A stretch of DNA of 64,000 nt from Ascidiimonas aurantiaca. GTDB taxonomy: Bacteria > Bacteroidota > Bacteroidia > Flavobacteriales > Flavobacteriaceae. Shown here piece by piece: positions 1 to 8,401 of this stretch; the first letter of the stretch is position 1; every line of letters begins with the position of its first letter. The stretch is from positions 62,001 through 126,000 of the forward strand of contig NZ_JBBEWR010000012.1 of the NCBI RefSeq assembly GCF_037646345.1, given 5' to 3'. The notes under the pieces are model-generated. The model was given only the letters and a program-made list of their open reading frames with translations. It made no database searches and was not told the DNA's origin. The translations under genes were made by a program, and so were the position numbers.

Positions 1-337
1 AGCTTTTGGCAGCGTCATCTACCCAGAGAGCTATAAACTTCACACCATCTCCATGTGCTTCTATATGCCGGTTGATATCTCCCCCCGATTGCAATGGCGA
101 TGTAAGTATGAGTCGTATTTTATCTTGTTGTAATACATACGATACCCTATCTTTCCGGCCGGTTTCCATACCGGCATAAGCAAGGGGCTGAAACCCCCAT
201 GCGGTTTGGTAATAATGGGCCGCCTGTTTAGCGTTCCCCACGTAAAGCTCTACATAATCTGTTCCCAGTAAAGGAAGGAAATCTTCTGCCTGAGGGACTA
301 TTTTTTCAAGATGTAAAGAGGTTTTATCAGTTTCCAT
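1..337 (-). CDS. hpd: 4-hydroxyphenylpyruvate dioxygenase (N-terminal part)
   Basis: This gene runs off the left edge of the window; only the first 112 codons are present. The visible protein begins METDKTSLHLEK and contains the first vicinal-oxygen-chelate half typical of HPPD (TDYVELYVGNAKQAAHYY, then an AWGFQPLAYAG stretch). The family converts 4-hydroxyphenylpyruvate to homogentisate in the cytoplasm using non-heme iron; the iron ligands lie mostly in the missing C-terminal half. It starts 40 bases after the stop of hmgA on the same strand, so the two probably form a tyrosine-degradation operon, with its product being the substrate of HmgA. The family call is firm; completeness cannot be judged. 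Confidence 0.88.
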   Translation of the reverse strand, partial: METDKTSLHLEKIVPQAEDFLPLLGTDYVELYVGNAKQAAHYYQTAWGFQPLAYAGMETGRKDRVSYVLQQDKIRLILTSPLQSGGDINRHIEAHGDGVKFIALWVDDAAKS

Positions 338-377
338 GTTGTTTTATTTTTTAAATCTTACTCTATGAATTTTTTGT

Positions 378-1535
378 TTATTCCAGCCACGATTTGTGGT
401 ACGTTTCATCTGCTATTTTCATAGCTTCTTCGGTAACCATAAGTGGTTTAAAAGTATCTACCATAACAGCAAGTTCATCTGTTTTGGTCTGGCCAATACT
501 TCTTTCTACGGCACCGGGGTGTGGCCCGTGTGGTATTCCTGCCGGGTGTAAGGAAATATGTCCTGCAGCGATATCATTTCTACTCATGAAGTCGCCATCT
601 ACATAATACAATACTTCATCACTGTCTATATTACTGTGGTTATAAGGTGCCGGAATACTTTCGGGGTGGTAATCATACAACCTCGGCACAAAGCTACATA
701 CTACAAAAGCGTCTGTTTCAAAAGTTTGATGCACCGGTGGCGGCTGATGTATGCGCCCGGTAATAGGCTCAAAATTATGAATGGAAAAAGCATAAGGATA
801 ATTATAGCCATCGTACCCTACCACATCAAAAGGATGAGTGGCATATACCATGTCAAAAATCGTATCCTGCTTTTTTACTTTCATCAAAAAGTCTCCTTTC
901 TCATCATGTGACTCCAACTCATTGGGTTTACGGATATCGCGCTCACAAAAGGGAGAATGCTCCAGTAGCTGTCCAAACCAGTTTCTATAGCGTTTAGGAG
1001 TATAAATAGGGCGTCTGGATTCTACTATAAACAAACGGTTATCTTCCGTATCAAAGTCTATTTGGTAAATGACACCTCTGGGTACAAGCAGATAATCTCC
1101 GTATGAAAAATCAAGATTTCCCAGATGTGTTCTCAGCTTTCCGGAACCTTTGTGAATGAATATGAGTTCATCGGCATCGGCATTCTTGTAAAAATAATCA
1201 GTTATTGATTTTTTGGGTGAAGCCAGAATAATGGTACAATCTGCATTTGTGAGTACCGGTTTTCTGCTTTCCAGATAGTCATTTTCGGCAGGTACTTTAA
1301 ACCCGTGAAATCTATAGGATTTCATATTGTTTATTATGGCTACGGAAGGTGCTGCGTTATACGAACCTTTTATTTCCTTAACCTGTGTGGGCCTGTGTTC
1401 ATGATACAGATTTGAATACATCCCGTCAAAACCAATGGTACCAAATAATTGTTCATAGTACAAACTTCCATCTGGTTTTCGAAATATGGTATGCCGCTTC
1501 TGCGGAATTTTTCCTAGTTGATGATAAAAAGGCAT
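378..1535 (-). CDS. hmgA: homogentisate 1,2-dioxygenase
   Basis: The 385-residue protein matches the Bacteroidota form of homogentisate 1,2-dioxygenase, which opens the ring of homogentisate to maleylacetoacetate in tyrosine and phenylalanine catabolism. The cupin-like core carries the expected His/Glu-rich iron region: HPESIPAPYNHSNIDSDEVLYY around residues 290-315 and HPAGIPHGPHPGA near residues 330-345. It is somewhat shorter than the roughly 430-residue proteobacterial or animal enzymes, which is usual for this phylum. The ATG start is followed by MPFYHQLGKIP. The hpd gene follows directly on the same strand. A perfect 8-base-arm palindrome lies about 50 bases upstream of the start and may be an operator. 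Confidence 0.92.
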   Translation of the reverse strand: MPFYHQLGKIPQKRHTIFRKPDGSLYYEQLFGTIGFDGMYSNLYHEHRPTQVKEIKGSYNAAPSVAIINNMKSYRFHGFKVPAENDYLESRKPVLTNADCTIILASPKKSITDYFYKNADADELIFIHKGSGKLRTHLGNLDFSYGDYLLVPRGVIYQIDFDTEDNRLFIVESRRPIYTPKRYRNWFGQLLEHSPFCERDIRKPNELESHDEKGDFLMKVKKQDTIFDMVYATHPFDVVGYDGYNYPYAFSIHNFEPITGRIHQPPPVHQTFETDAFVVCSFVPRLYDYHPESIPAPYNHSNIDSDEVLYYVDGDFMSRNDIAAGHISLHPAGIPHGPHPGAVERSIGQTKTDELAVMVDTFKPLMVTEEAMKIADETYHKSWLE

Positions 1536-1583
1536 TACAAAGAGTTTATGTTTAACGTATTTGTATAATATGATATGAAAGCG

Positions 1584-1601
1584 TATGCATTACAATGCAT
1601 A
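1584..1601. repeat. palindrome upstream of hmgA, possible operator
   Basis: TATGCATT and AATGCATA form a perfect 8-base inverted repeat separated by AC, about 50 bases upstream of the hmgA start codon. The position suits a regulator binding site for the tyrosine-degradation operon, but no regulator gene is adjacent, so this is an inference from symmetry and position only. Confidence 0.4.
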
Positions 1602-1722
1602 TCGGGTTTACTCATTCAGGATTTCTCTTAATGAGATAATGTAAGTGTTCCAGCAATGATGCCCAAAAGAGTGTCATATCACAAATATCGTAAATATTTA
1701 CGTTTTTTTTGTAAAAGAAGCC

Positions 1723-3942
1723 TTAAAACCAGAAACCTACATTAAAAAACCATCGGGCTCTGTTCTCCGGAGACCAGGTATATTTAATCTCCACAGGGCC
1801 TAAAAAGGTTTCCAGACTGTACCCTATGGCATAGCCTGTATAGTCTGGTGTGGTAAACCATTCTCCGCTTTTAAAAAGGTCGTCCTGAGCATTGGCAAAA
1901 TTGGCCGAAAAATTAAGGTGGTTCTTTCGAATGAACTCATAGTCTATTGTAGCGGTGGCTTTTACATAACTATCACCACCAAAACTTATAAAGTCGTATC
2001 CGTAAAAAGGAATAAAATTATTTATAAGGTCATTGCCATACCCTCCCAGAAGAAAATCGAGTGAATTATATTCTGTACCACCCAGCGTAAACCCGCCTTC
2101 TGTACTAAAGTTTAGTGCTACTTTTCTAAAAGGGGTAGTAGCTACTCCAAACTTGGCTTTCCCTATGGAAAACTGATCAAAATTTCCGGGAAAATCGGTA
2201 GAATAAAGATACAAGTGAAAATCCCCATCAATAAAAACTCCTTTTTTGGGAAAGTACCGGTTGTCATACGTATCCAGTTTCAAAAAACCAAAAGCACTGT
2301 AAATATCGCTATCTTCAAAAACGGCAGGCCCCGAACCTTCACTAATGGTCTCAGACTCATATCGCAAATGTTTATGCTCCAGGCCCATACCAAACGCAAA
2401 TTGTTGTTTGATTACGGTTTGCACATAGATTTGATTAGTAAAATCACTCACTTCCACATTAATACGGTTTACCTCGGCATCTGGCAACCCTGCTTCCTGT
2501 TGGATCAATCGAAAATCCAGGCTTTTTTCAAAACCGTTATACCGGGAGCTAACTCCAAAGCTCCAATAAAAACCTTTATCAATATAATATTCAAAATTAT
2601 ACCTTACATTATCTCCCAGAATAACATCTAAAGAGGCAACATCATCATTGAAAAAAAGTCGTTTCTTGGTAACATTGATCAATGCACCGCTTTTATAAAG
2701 ATCATCATAGTGTACCCCCATTTTCAAAAAAGTAGTTGATGTATTCTCTCTTAGGCTCATTTCCAGGTGTTTTCCACCTTCAAAAGGTGTTAACTGGTAC
2801 CGTATGGCATAAAAATTGTTGGTGGCGGAAAGGTTATTTATACCCTGATCAAACTTTTCATAACTTATATACTCATCAAGTTTTAATCGCAACTTTCCTT
2901 TAATGTAAGCCCTGGTATAATCATCATTCCCTTGCATCGTTATTTTCTTAATAAGAATACTATCTGCTTTTTCAAATGCGGGTGCAACTCTGTAAGGTTT
3001 TGTTTTTTGTTTCCCGGCAAGCGCTACCAGGTCATCCCATTTTTGAAGGGCCCCTTCTTCGCCGGATTTGATAATTTGTTCACCTTCTTCAAATGAAATT
3101 ACGGTAAATGCACTTATATCAGGCTTAATGTACACATCTGTTTTTCCTGATTTTAGTTTCATATCATTTACCGTTCTGTAATTGTTTATTTGAAGTAGAA
3201 TGTTAGTAGCCGATGTAAGTGTTTCTCTTTTGGCAAGTGCATCCTGAACATCAACCCCTACGATCACATCGGCTCCCATGGCTTTTACTTCATCTATGGG
3301 ATAATTGTTTACCACTCCTCCATCAATTAGCAGTTTATTGTCCAGCTCTACCGGTTCAAACAGGGAAGGGAAAGCGCCACTGGCACTTATGGCCTCTGGT
3401 AAATACCCTTTGTTAAGTAACACCGCCTCTCCGGTCTCAATGTTTGTAGCTACGCAGAAAAAAGGAATGGGAAGTTCATTAAAATCCTTCACATGGCTTA
3501 CATGTTGAAGCAATCTGGAAAGGAGATTATACACATTTTGCCCTCGTGATATGGCAGAAGGGAACTTTACTTTAAACCCGGTAAAGGGAAGGGTAAGTGC
3601 ATAGCGTTCCTGATCATCCCGCTCGTAAAAGGTTTTGACGTTTCTGGGAAGCTGATCCTGGATAAGTTTTTCAAATTCTACCTGTCTGAAAATAGAATCT
3701 AATTGTTTGGCAGAATATCCGGAAGCATACAATGCTCCTATAATGGCACCCATACTGGTGCCACCAATATAATCAATACGAATACCGGCTTCTTCAATTA
3801 CTTTTAAAGCCCCAATATGGGCAAACCCTTTGGCACCACCCCCACTTAATACCAAACCTACTTTTACATCTTCACTTTGGGTTTGCTGCCCATACAGTGG
3901 AAGAAGATTTCCCAGCACCAAAATCCACAACAGTTTTTTCAT
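1723..3942 (-). CDS. patatin-like phospholipase with outer-membrane beta-barrel
   Basis: This is a 739-residue protein when started at the third in-frame Met, which gives a good signal peptide (MKKLLWILVLGNLLPLYGQ) and avoids overlap with uvrC; a start at 3978 would add 12 residues and overlap uvrC by 23 bases. The N-terminal domain is a RssA/patatin esterase with the glycine-rich oxyanion loop LSGGGAKG, nucleophile elbow GGTSMG (Ser63) and catalytic Asp in DGG (Asp206). The C-terminal half, from about residue 330, reads as a POTRA-like segment followed by a BamA/Omp85-type surface-antigen barrel ending in an aromatic residue (FNVGFWF). The layout resembles type Vd patatin autotransporters such as PlpD. 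It probably acts on phospholipids at the outer membrane; its substrate is unknown. It follows uvrC by 13 bases. Confidence 0.85.
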   Translation of the reverse strand: MKKLLWILVLGNLLPLYGQQTQSEDVKVGLVLSGGGAKGFAHIGALKVIEEAGIRIDYIGGTSMGAIIGALYASGYSAKQLDSIFRQVEFEKLIQDQLPRNVKTFYERDDQERYALTLPFTGFKVKFPSAISRGQNVYNLLSRLLQHVSHVKDFNELPIPFFCVATNIETGEAVLLNKGYLPEAISASGAFPSLFEPVELDNKLLIDGGVVNNYPIDEVKAMGADVIVGVDVQDALAKRETLTSATNILLQINNYRTVNDMKLKSGKTDVYIKPDISAFTVISFEEGEQIIKSGEEGALQKWDDLVALAGKQKTKPYRVAPAFEKADSILIKKITMQGNDDYTRAYIKGKLRLKLDEYISYEKFDQGINNLSATNNFYAIRYQLTPFEGGKHLEMSLRENTSTTFLKMGVHYDDLYKSGALINVTKKRLFFNDDVASLDVILGDNVRYNFEYYIDKGFYWSFGVSSRYNGFEKSLDFRLIQQEAGLPDAEVNRINVEVSDFTNQIYVQTVIKQQFAFGMGLEHKHLRYESETISEGSGPAVFEDSDIYSAFGFLKLDTYDNRYFPKKGVFIDGDFHLYLYSTDFPGNFDQFSIGKAKFGVATTPFRKVALNFSTEGGFTLGGTEYNSLDFLLGGYGNDLINNFIPFYGYDFISFGGDSYVKATATIDYEFIRKNHLNFSANFANAQDDLFKSGEWFTTPDYTGYAIGYSLETFLGPVEIKYTWSPENRARWFFNVGFWF

Positions 3943-3955
3943 TACCTGAAAATAG

Positions 3956-5749
3956 TTATTTTTCATGTAAGCTTTCATAAATTTTATGGGCTTTTGAGGG
4001 GCCTATTACTATTGACAGTTTATCTATAGAAGCTTCTTTTATTCTCTTTACCGATCCAAACTGTCTAAGCAGTTTATTGGCAGTTTTTTGGCCTATTCCT
4101 TCTATCTCTTCCAATTCAGAATCGAGAGCAGCTTTGCTTCGCTTATTGCGATGAAAAGTTATCCCGAAACGATGTGCTTCATTACGAAGATACTGTATTA
4201 CTTTCAGGGTTTCCGACTTTTTATCCAGGTACAGGGGTAATGAATCACCCGGATAATAGATTTCCTCCAGTTTTTTCGCGATCCCAATAATAGCTATACG
4301 CCCCCTGAGATCAAGTTTTTCAAGGCTTTTTAAGGCAGATGACAATTGTCCTTTTCCGCCATCAATAACAATGAGCTGAGGCAACGGCTCATCTTCTTCT
4401 ACCATTCTTTTATAACGTCTGTACACTACTTCTTCCATCGATGCAAAATCATCCGGACCCGTTACGGTTTTAATATTAAAATGGCGATACTCTTTTTTAC
4501 TGGGTTTTCCATCCCTAAATACTACACAGGCTGCTACGGGATTGCTTCCCTGAATATTGGAATTATCGAAACATTCTATATGGTAGGGTTCTGAAGACAG
4601 TCTCAGATCTTTTTTCATTTGTGTCATTATTCTTTTCACATGTCGGTCCGGGTCTATCACTTTTGCCTGCTTAAAACGTTCCTGCCTGAAATGCCTGGCA
4701 TTACGTTCTGATAATTCTACGATACGCTTTTTATCTCCCAGTTTAGGAATTGTTATTTTTGCGTTACCTGCTACATGTACTTCAAATGGGAGAAATATCT
4801 CATCAGATTGTGAATGGAATCTTTGCCTTAACTCAGTAATGGCCAGTTCCAGTAACTCCTTATCGGTCTCATCCAGTTTTTTCTTTAACTCTACGGTATG
4901 TGACCTTATAATAGCACCATAAGAAAGCTGCAAAAAGTTTACATAAGCATAGGTTTCATCAGACACTATGGAAAAAACATCTACATTGTTAATACCCGGA
5001 TTAACAATGGTAGATTTTACCTGATAGTTTTCGAGTATTTCTATTTTTTCTTTTACTTTCTGAGCTTCTTCATACGCCATGTTGGCTGCCAGTTCTTTCA
5101 TTTGATCACGAAATGATGCCAATGAACCTTTGAAATCTCCTTTAATTATTTTTCGTATCTCAGAGACTTGAGCTTCATACGCATCTGCAGTCTGCAGGCC
5201 TTCACAGGGACCTTTACAATTCCCCAGGTGGTACTCAAGACAAACTTTGTACCTACCGGCCTCAATTTTTTCCTGAGAGAGGTCATAGTTACAGGTTCTA
5301 AGCGGGTAGAGCCCCCGTATAAGGTCAAGCAGGGTGCGTACTGTTTTCATGCTGGTATATGGCCCGTAATATTCCGAACCGTCTTTAATAAGTTTTCGGG
5401 TGGGAAAAACGCGCGGGAACCTTTCTTTTTTAATACATATCCAGGGATATGATTTATCATCTTTCAATAAAACATTATATCGAGGCCTGTATTTTTTTAT
5501 GAGATTATTTTCAAGTAAAAGGGCATCTGTTTCTGTTTGCACCACAATATGTTTTACTGTTGTGATCTTACTTACCAGTACCCGGGTTTTTCCGGTATTG
5601 TGATTTTTTTGAAAGTATGAGGCAACCCTCTTCTTAAGGCTTTTAGCCTTTCCTACATAAATAATTTTATCATTTTTATCATAGAATTCATATACTCCCG
5701 GGCTGTCGGGAAGGGTTTGAATTTGTATTTGAACCGGAATCTTTGCCAT
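3956..5749 (-). CDS. uvrC: excinuclease ABC subunit C
   Basis: The 597-residue protein is UvrC, the dual-incision nuclease of nucleotide excision repair that works with UvrA and UvrB in the cytoplasm. The N-terminal GIY-YIG domain is visible (SPGVYEFYDKNDKIIYVGKAKSLK), followed by a UVR motif region near residues 200-235, the RNase H-like endonuclease domain (HIECFDNSNIQG, VIDGGKGQLSSAL) and a C-terminal helix-hairpin-helix pair (IEGIGQKTANKLLRQFGS). I place the start at the ATG at 5749 because the in-frame codon nine bases upstream is TTG. The patatin-barrel gene lies immediately downstream on the same strand and may be cotranscribed. Confidence 0.96.
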   Translation of the reverse strand: MAKIPVQIQIQTLPDSPGVYEFYDKNDKIIYVGKAKSLKKRVASYFQKNHNTGKTRVLVSKITTVKHIVVQTETDALLLENNLIKKYRPRYNVLLKDDKSYPWICIKKERFPRVFPTRKLIKDGSEYYGPYTSMKTVRTLLDLIRGLYPLRTCNYDLSQEKIEAGRYKVCLEYHLGNCKGPCEGLQTADAYEAQVSEIRKIIKGDFKGSLASFRDQMKELAANMAYEEAQKVKEKIEILENYQVKSTIVNPGINNVDVFSIVSDETYAYVNFLQLSYGAIIRSHTVELKKKLDETDKELLELAITELRQRFHSQSDEIFLPFEVHVAGNAKITIPKLGDKKRIVELSERNARHFRQERFKQAKVIDPDRHVKRIMTQMKKDLRLSSEPYHIECFDNSNIQGSNPVAACVVFRDGKPSKKEYRHFNIKTVTGPDDFASMEEVVYRRYKRMVEEDEPLPQLIVIDGGKGQLSSALKSLEKLDLRGRIAIIGIAKKLEEIYYPGDSLPLYLDKKSETLKVIQYLRNEAHRFGITFHRNKRSKAALDSELEEIEGIGQKTANKLLRQFGSVKRIKEASIDKLSIVIGPSKAHKIYESLHEK

Positions 5750-5877
5750 GGCTTTCAAATATGAGTCTAAAGATATAAATGATAATAATTTTCAAACCTG
5801 TTTTAGTAAATTATATTTTTTTAATACCTTGCAGATACTTGTTGTACTGTTGCCCCTCTTTTTTCGAATCTTACAGC

Positions 5878-6987
5878 ATGAACGAAATGTCAATACTTCC
5901 GCATAAAATCTTGAATGAAGAGTTTTTCTACAGGGAGACAGCAGAGATGACCCGTACAGGTGGCTGGTACGTTGATGCAAATACTATGATAGCCTATTGG
6001 GATGATATGGTAAGGGAAATTCATGAAGTTGAACCAGGATACGATCCTAATGTTAATAAGGGTATAAGCTTTTACATTGATGGAGATCGTGAAATCATCA
6101 CAAAAACTTTTTTCAAATGTGTTAAGGAAGGAGAGGAATTCGATATGCAGTTGCGCATTAAAACCGCAAAAAACAACGTTATCTGGATACGAACCAAAGG
6201 GAAAGCAGTAAAGAAAAATGGTAAGATCATTGGTGTACGCGGTATTTTTCAGGATATTGACCTTCAAAAAAGGAAAGAGCTAAAACTGCAAAAAACACTT
6301 ACCGTTATACAATCTCAAACAGAAAAACTACAGAGTTTTGCGCATATAGTATCTCATAACCTTCGTTCTCATTCCGGAAATCTTGAACTTATGTTTACGC
6401 TACTTGATGAGCTTAAAGATGAAAATGAAAAGAAGCATTATATCAAACAGTCCAGGCAAATATGTAATAGCTTGAATGAAACTATTGAGCAACTTAACGA
6501 AATTCTCATCACAAGAAAATGGAATGAAGAGCTTGTTGACGTAAACCTTAAAGATAGCCTGTACAGAGCAAAAAAGTTGTTATCAAAAAGCATTAAAGAG
6601 CAACAGGCCACCATTATAGAAAAGTTTGATGCTTTTGAGACTATAAAACATTTACATATATCAATAGACAGCATTTTGTTTAACCTATTATCAAACGCTT
6701 TAAAATTCAGCCATCCGGAAAGGCCTCCTGTAATTGAAATATCCACTCAAATAGAAAAAGGAGAGAAAATACTCATTTTTGCAGATAATGGTTTGGGTAT
6801 TGATATGAAAAAGTACGGACATAAAATTTTTGGCTTGTATAAAACTTTTCACGACCATAAAGAGGCTCGTGGCCTGGGTCTTTTTACTGTTAAATATCAT
6901 GTTGAGCAGCTAAACGGACAAATAGAAATTGACAGCCAGGTGAACCTGGGAACTCGTTTTACAATTATATTTAATGAAACCTGTTGA
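5878..6987 (+). CDS. PAS-domain sensor histidine kinase
   Basis: This 369-residue protein has no clear membrane segment when started at the ATG at 5878; a longer frame exists upstream but its residues do not resemble the paralogue. A PAS/PAC domain spans roughly residues 15-135 (MTRTGGWYVDAN to VRGIFQDID). It is followed by a short coiled linker and a kinase core with the H-box FAHIVSHNLRSH (His160), an N-box (Asn273 in LLSNALKF), and G-boxes DNGLGID and GLGLFTVKY. It therefore looks like a soluble kinase for a cytoplasmic signal, with its ligand unknown. Its stop overlaps the start of the response-regulator gene by 14 bases, so the two are translationally coupled partners. A close paralogue lies at 10377-11825. 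Confidence 0.9.
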   Translation: MNEMSILPHKILNEEFFYRETAEMTRTGGWYVDANTMIAYWDDMVREIHEVEPGYDPNVNKGISFYIDGDREIITKTFFKCVKEGEEFDMQLRIKTAKNNVIWIRTKGKAVKKNGKIIGVRGIFQDIDLQKRKELKLQKTLTVIQSQTEKLQSFAHIVSHNLRSHSGNLELMFTLLDELKDENEKKHYIKQSRQICNSLNETIEQLNEILITRKWNEELVDVNLKDSLYRAKKLLSKSIKEQQATIIEKFDAFETIKHLHISIDSILFNLLSNALKFSHPERPPVIEISTQIEKGEKILIFADNGLGIDMKKYGHKIFGLYKTFHDHKEARGLGLFTVKYHVEQLNGQIEIDSQVNLGTRFTIIFNETC

Positions 6988-7387
6988 TATCACTTGCATC
7001 ATTGATGATGACCCTTTTTATACTGAAATGTTAAAAAGAATTATTGGTATTAAAAGATTCTCAGAGCAGGTACTGGTTTTTGAGAATGGGAAAGAAGCGC
7101 TTGACTTTTTTCAGGATACTATTCATGAAAAAGATGAAAGTAAACTACCAAAGCTTTTATTGCTGGATATAAATATGCCTGAAATGGACGGATGGGAGTT
7201 TTTAAACGCTTTTGAAACTTTTAAAGACAAATACCAAAAAGAGATCATCATTTATCTGGTTAGCTCTTCTATTAATCCCAAAGATATTATGAGAGCCAAA
7301 GAAATAGCACTGGTAACAGACTATTTTGTAAAGCCTATTTCCATAAGTCAGTTAGAGCATATTTTTAAGAGCGTATCCTGTAAGTAG
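6974..7387 (+). CDS. single-domain response regulator
   Basis: The 137-residue protein is one CheY-like receiver domain with no DNA-binding output. The acidic pocket IIDDDPF, the phospho-acceptor Asp65 in LLLLDINMPEMDG, the Ser/Thr switch in LVSSS and the conserved Lys in YFVKPIS are all present. It overlaps the upstream PAS kinase gene by 14 bases and is its evident partner. Stand-alone receivers of this kind act through protein-protein contacts or as phosphate relays rather than by binding DNA directly, so the target of the pathway is not shown here. The second copy of the pair lies at 10377-12257. Confidence 0.9.
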   Translation: MKPVDITCIIDDDPFYTEMLKRIIGIKRFSEQVLVFENGKEALDFFQDTIHEKDESKLPKLLLLDINMPEMDGWEFLNAFETFKDKYQKEIIIYLVSSSINPKDIMRAKEIALVTDYFVKPISISQLEHIFKSVSCK

Positions 7388-7587
7388 TAAATTATGTTTA
7401 CTAATTAAACTAATTCAAAAACGCGTTACGTACGAAAATTCGGTTTCTATATATCCAAAATTTGCAGGAAATCGTATTTTTTTCTTAATAAATAACCAAT
7501 ATGGTGTGTATTTTGTCGAAATTATATGCTTTTTATCGATTCCTTAACAAACGTTTTATTATATTAGCATAACCTAAAAAAAAGGTT

Positions 7588-7767
7588 ATGGAAATGTATA
7601 TTTTAGCCCTTGTTGTGTATCTTTCGTTATTTGTAACTGCTATTTTCGTTACGAGGTTCTTTAAGTCGAGAACCGTAGTTGCGCGGCAAAACTTTTCTGA
7701 TAAGGTTAATGACCACGTTCGGGAAGGCTTTCTTACAGGGCCTGACATGATTACTTCGATTGATTAA
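7588..7767 (+). CDS. small single-pass membrane protein
   Basis: A 59-codon frame begins MEMYILALVVYLSLFVTAI and carries one hydrophobic helix at its N-terminus, then a basic stretch (TRFFKSRTVVARQN) and a hydrophilic tail ending GPDMITSID. Positive residues after the helix suggest the tail faces the cytoplasm. It ends five bases before the start codon of the 5-formyltetrahydrofolate cyclo-ligase gene, which argues for a real, cotranscribed gene. I do not recognise the family and no function can be given. The intact frame, plausible topology and tight spacing are the only support. Confidence 0.6.
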   Translation: MEMYILALVVYLSLFVTAIFVTRFFKSRTVVARQNFSDKVNDHVREGFLTGPDMITSID

Positions 7768-7772
7768 TTCCT

Positions 7773-8336
7773 ATGGAAAAAAATGCTTTGCGTGAAAAAT
7801 ACCGTACCCTACGCAAAAGTATTGACACTAAGTCCCGAATTTCCCAAAGTATTGCAATTGCCAACCAGGCTTTAAAGCTTCCTGTCTGGAGTTTTCGTGT
7901 TTATCATGTTTTCTTGACTATAGAAGAACAAAAAGAAGTAGATACCAGTTTTCTTATTACCATACTTCAAGGCAAAGACAAAGAGATAGCCATATCAAGG
8001 TCGTGTTTTGAGAGCATGCAGATGCAACACTTTTTGCTTACCGATGGTACCCTCCTAAAAAAAAGCAAATATCATATTCCCGAACCGGTGTCAGGTATAG
8101 AAATCCCGGTTTCCAGTATAGATGTCGTTTATGTACCGCTGCTTGCCTATGATGTAAAGGGAAATCGTATAGGGTATGGAAAAGGTTTTTATGATCGTTT
8201 TCTTTCTTCCTGTAAAGCTTCAGTAATTAAAGTGGGGCTCTCTTTTTTTGAGCCGGAACCATCTATTACAGACGTAACTGATACTGATATGCGCTTAGAC
8301 TACTGCGTGACTCCACATAAAATATACACCTTTTAA
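7773..8336 (+). CDS. 5-formyltetrahydrofolate cyclo-ligase
   Basis: The 187-residue protein belongs to the 5-FTHF cyclo-ligase (methenyltetrahydrofolate synthetase) family, which uses ATP to turn 5-formyl-THF into 5,10-methenyl-THF in the cytoplasm. The N-terminal basic helix (LREKYRTLRKSI) and the family signature GYGKGFYDRFL near residue 140 are present, and length is normal. It starts five bases after the small membrane protein gene. A strong hairpin lies just after the stop, but its T-tract faces the opposite strand. Confidence 0.93.
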   Translation: MEKNALREKYRTLRKSIDTKSRISQSIAIANQALKLPVWSFRVYHVFLTIEEQKEVDTSFLITILQGKDKEIAISRSCFESMQMQHFLLTDGTLLKKSKYHIPEPVSGIEIPVSSIDVVYVPLLAYDVKGNRIGYGKGFYDRFLSSCKASVIKVGLSFFEPEPSITDVTDTDMRLDYCVTPHKIYTF

Positions 8337-8371
8337 AGAAAAAAGAAAGTGCCCGGTATATTACCGGGCAC
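8337..8371 (-). terminator. terminator of the subtilisin-like protease gene
   Basis: GTGCCCGGTA and TACCGGGCAC form a perfect 10-base stem with a 3-base loop at 8349-8371. On the minus strand the stem is followed by TTTCTTTTTT, the layout of an intrinsic terminator for the convergent protease gene; it may also stop plus-strand transcripts. Confidence 0.85.
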
Positions 8372-8401
8372 CTGAAAAAGAGAAGTAATTCTGAGAATGG
8401 A

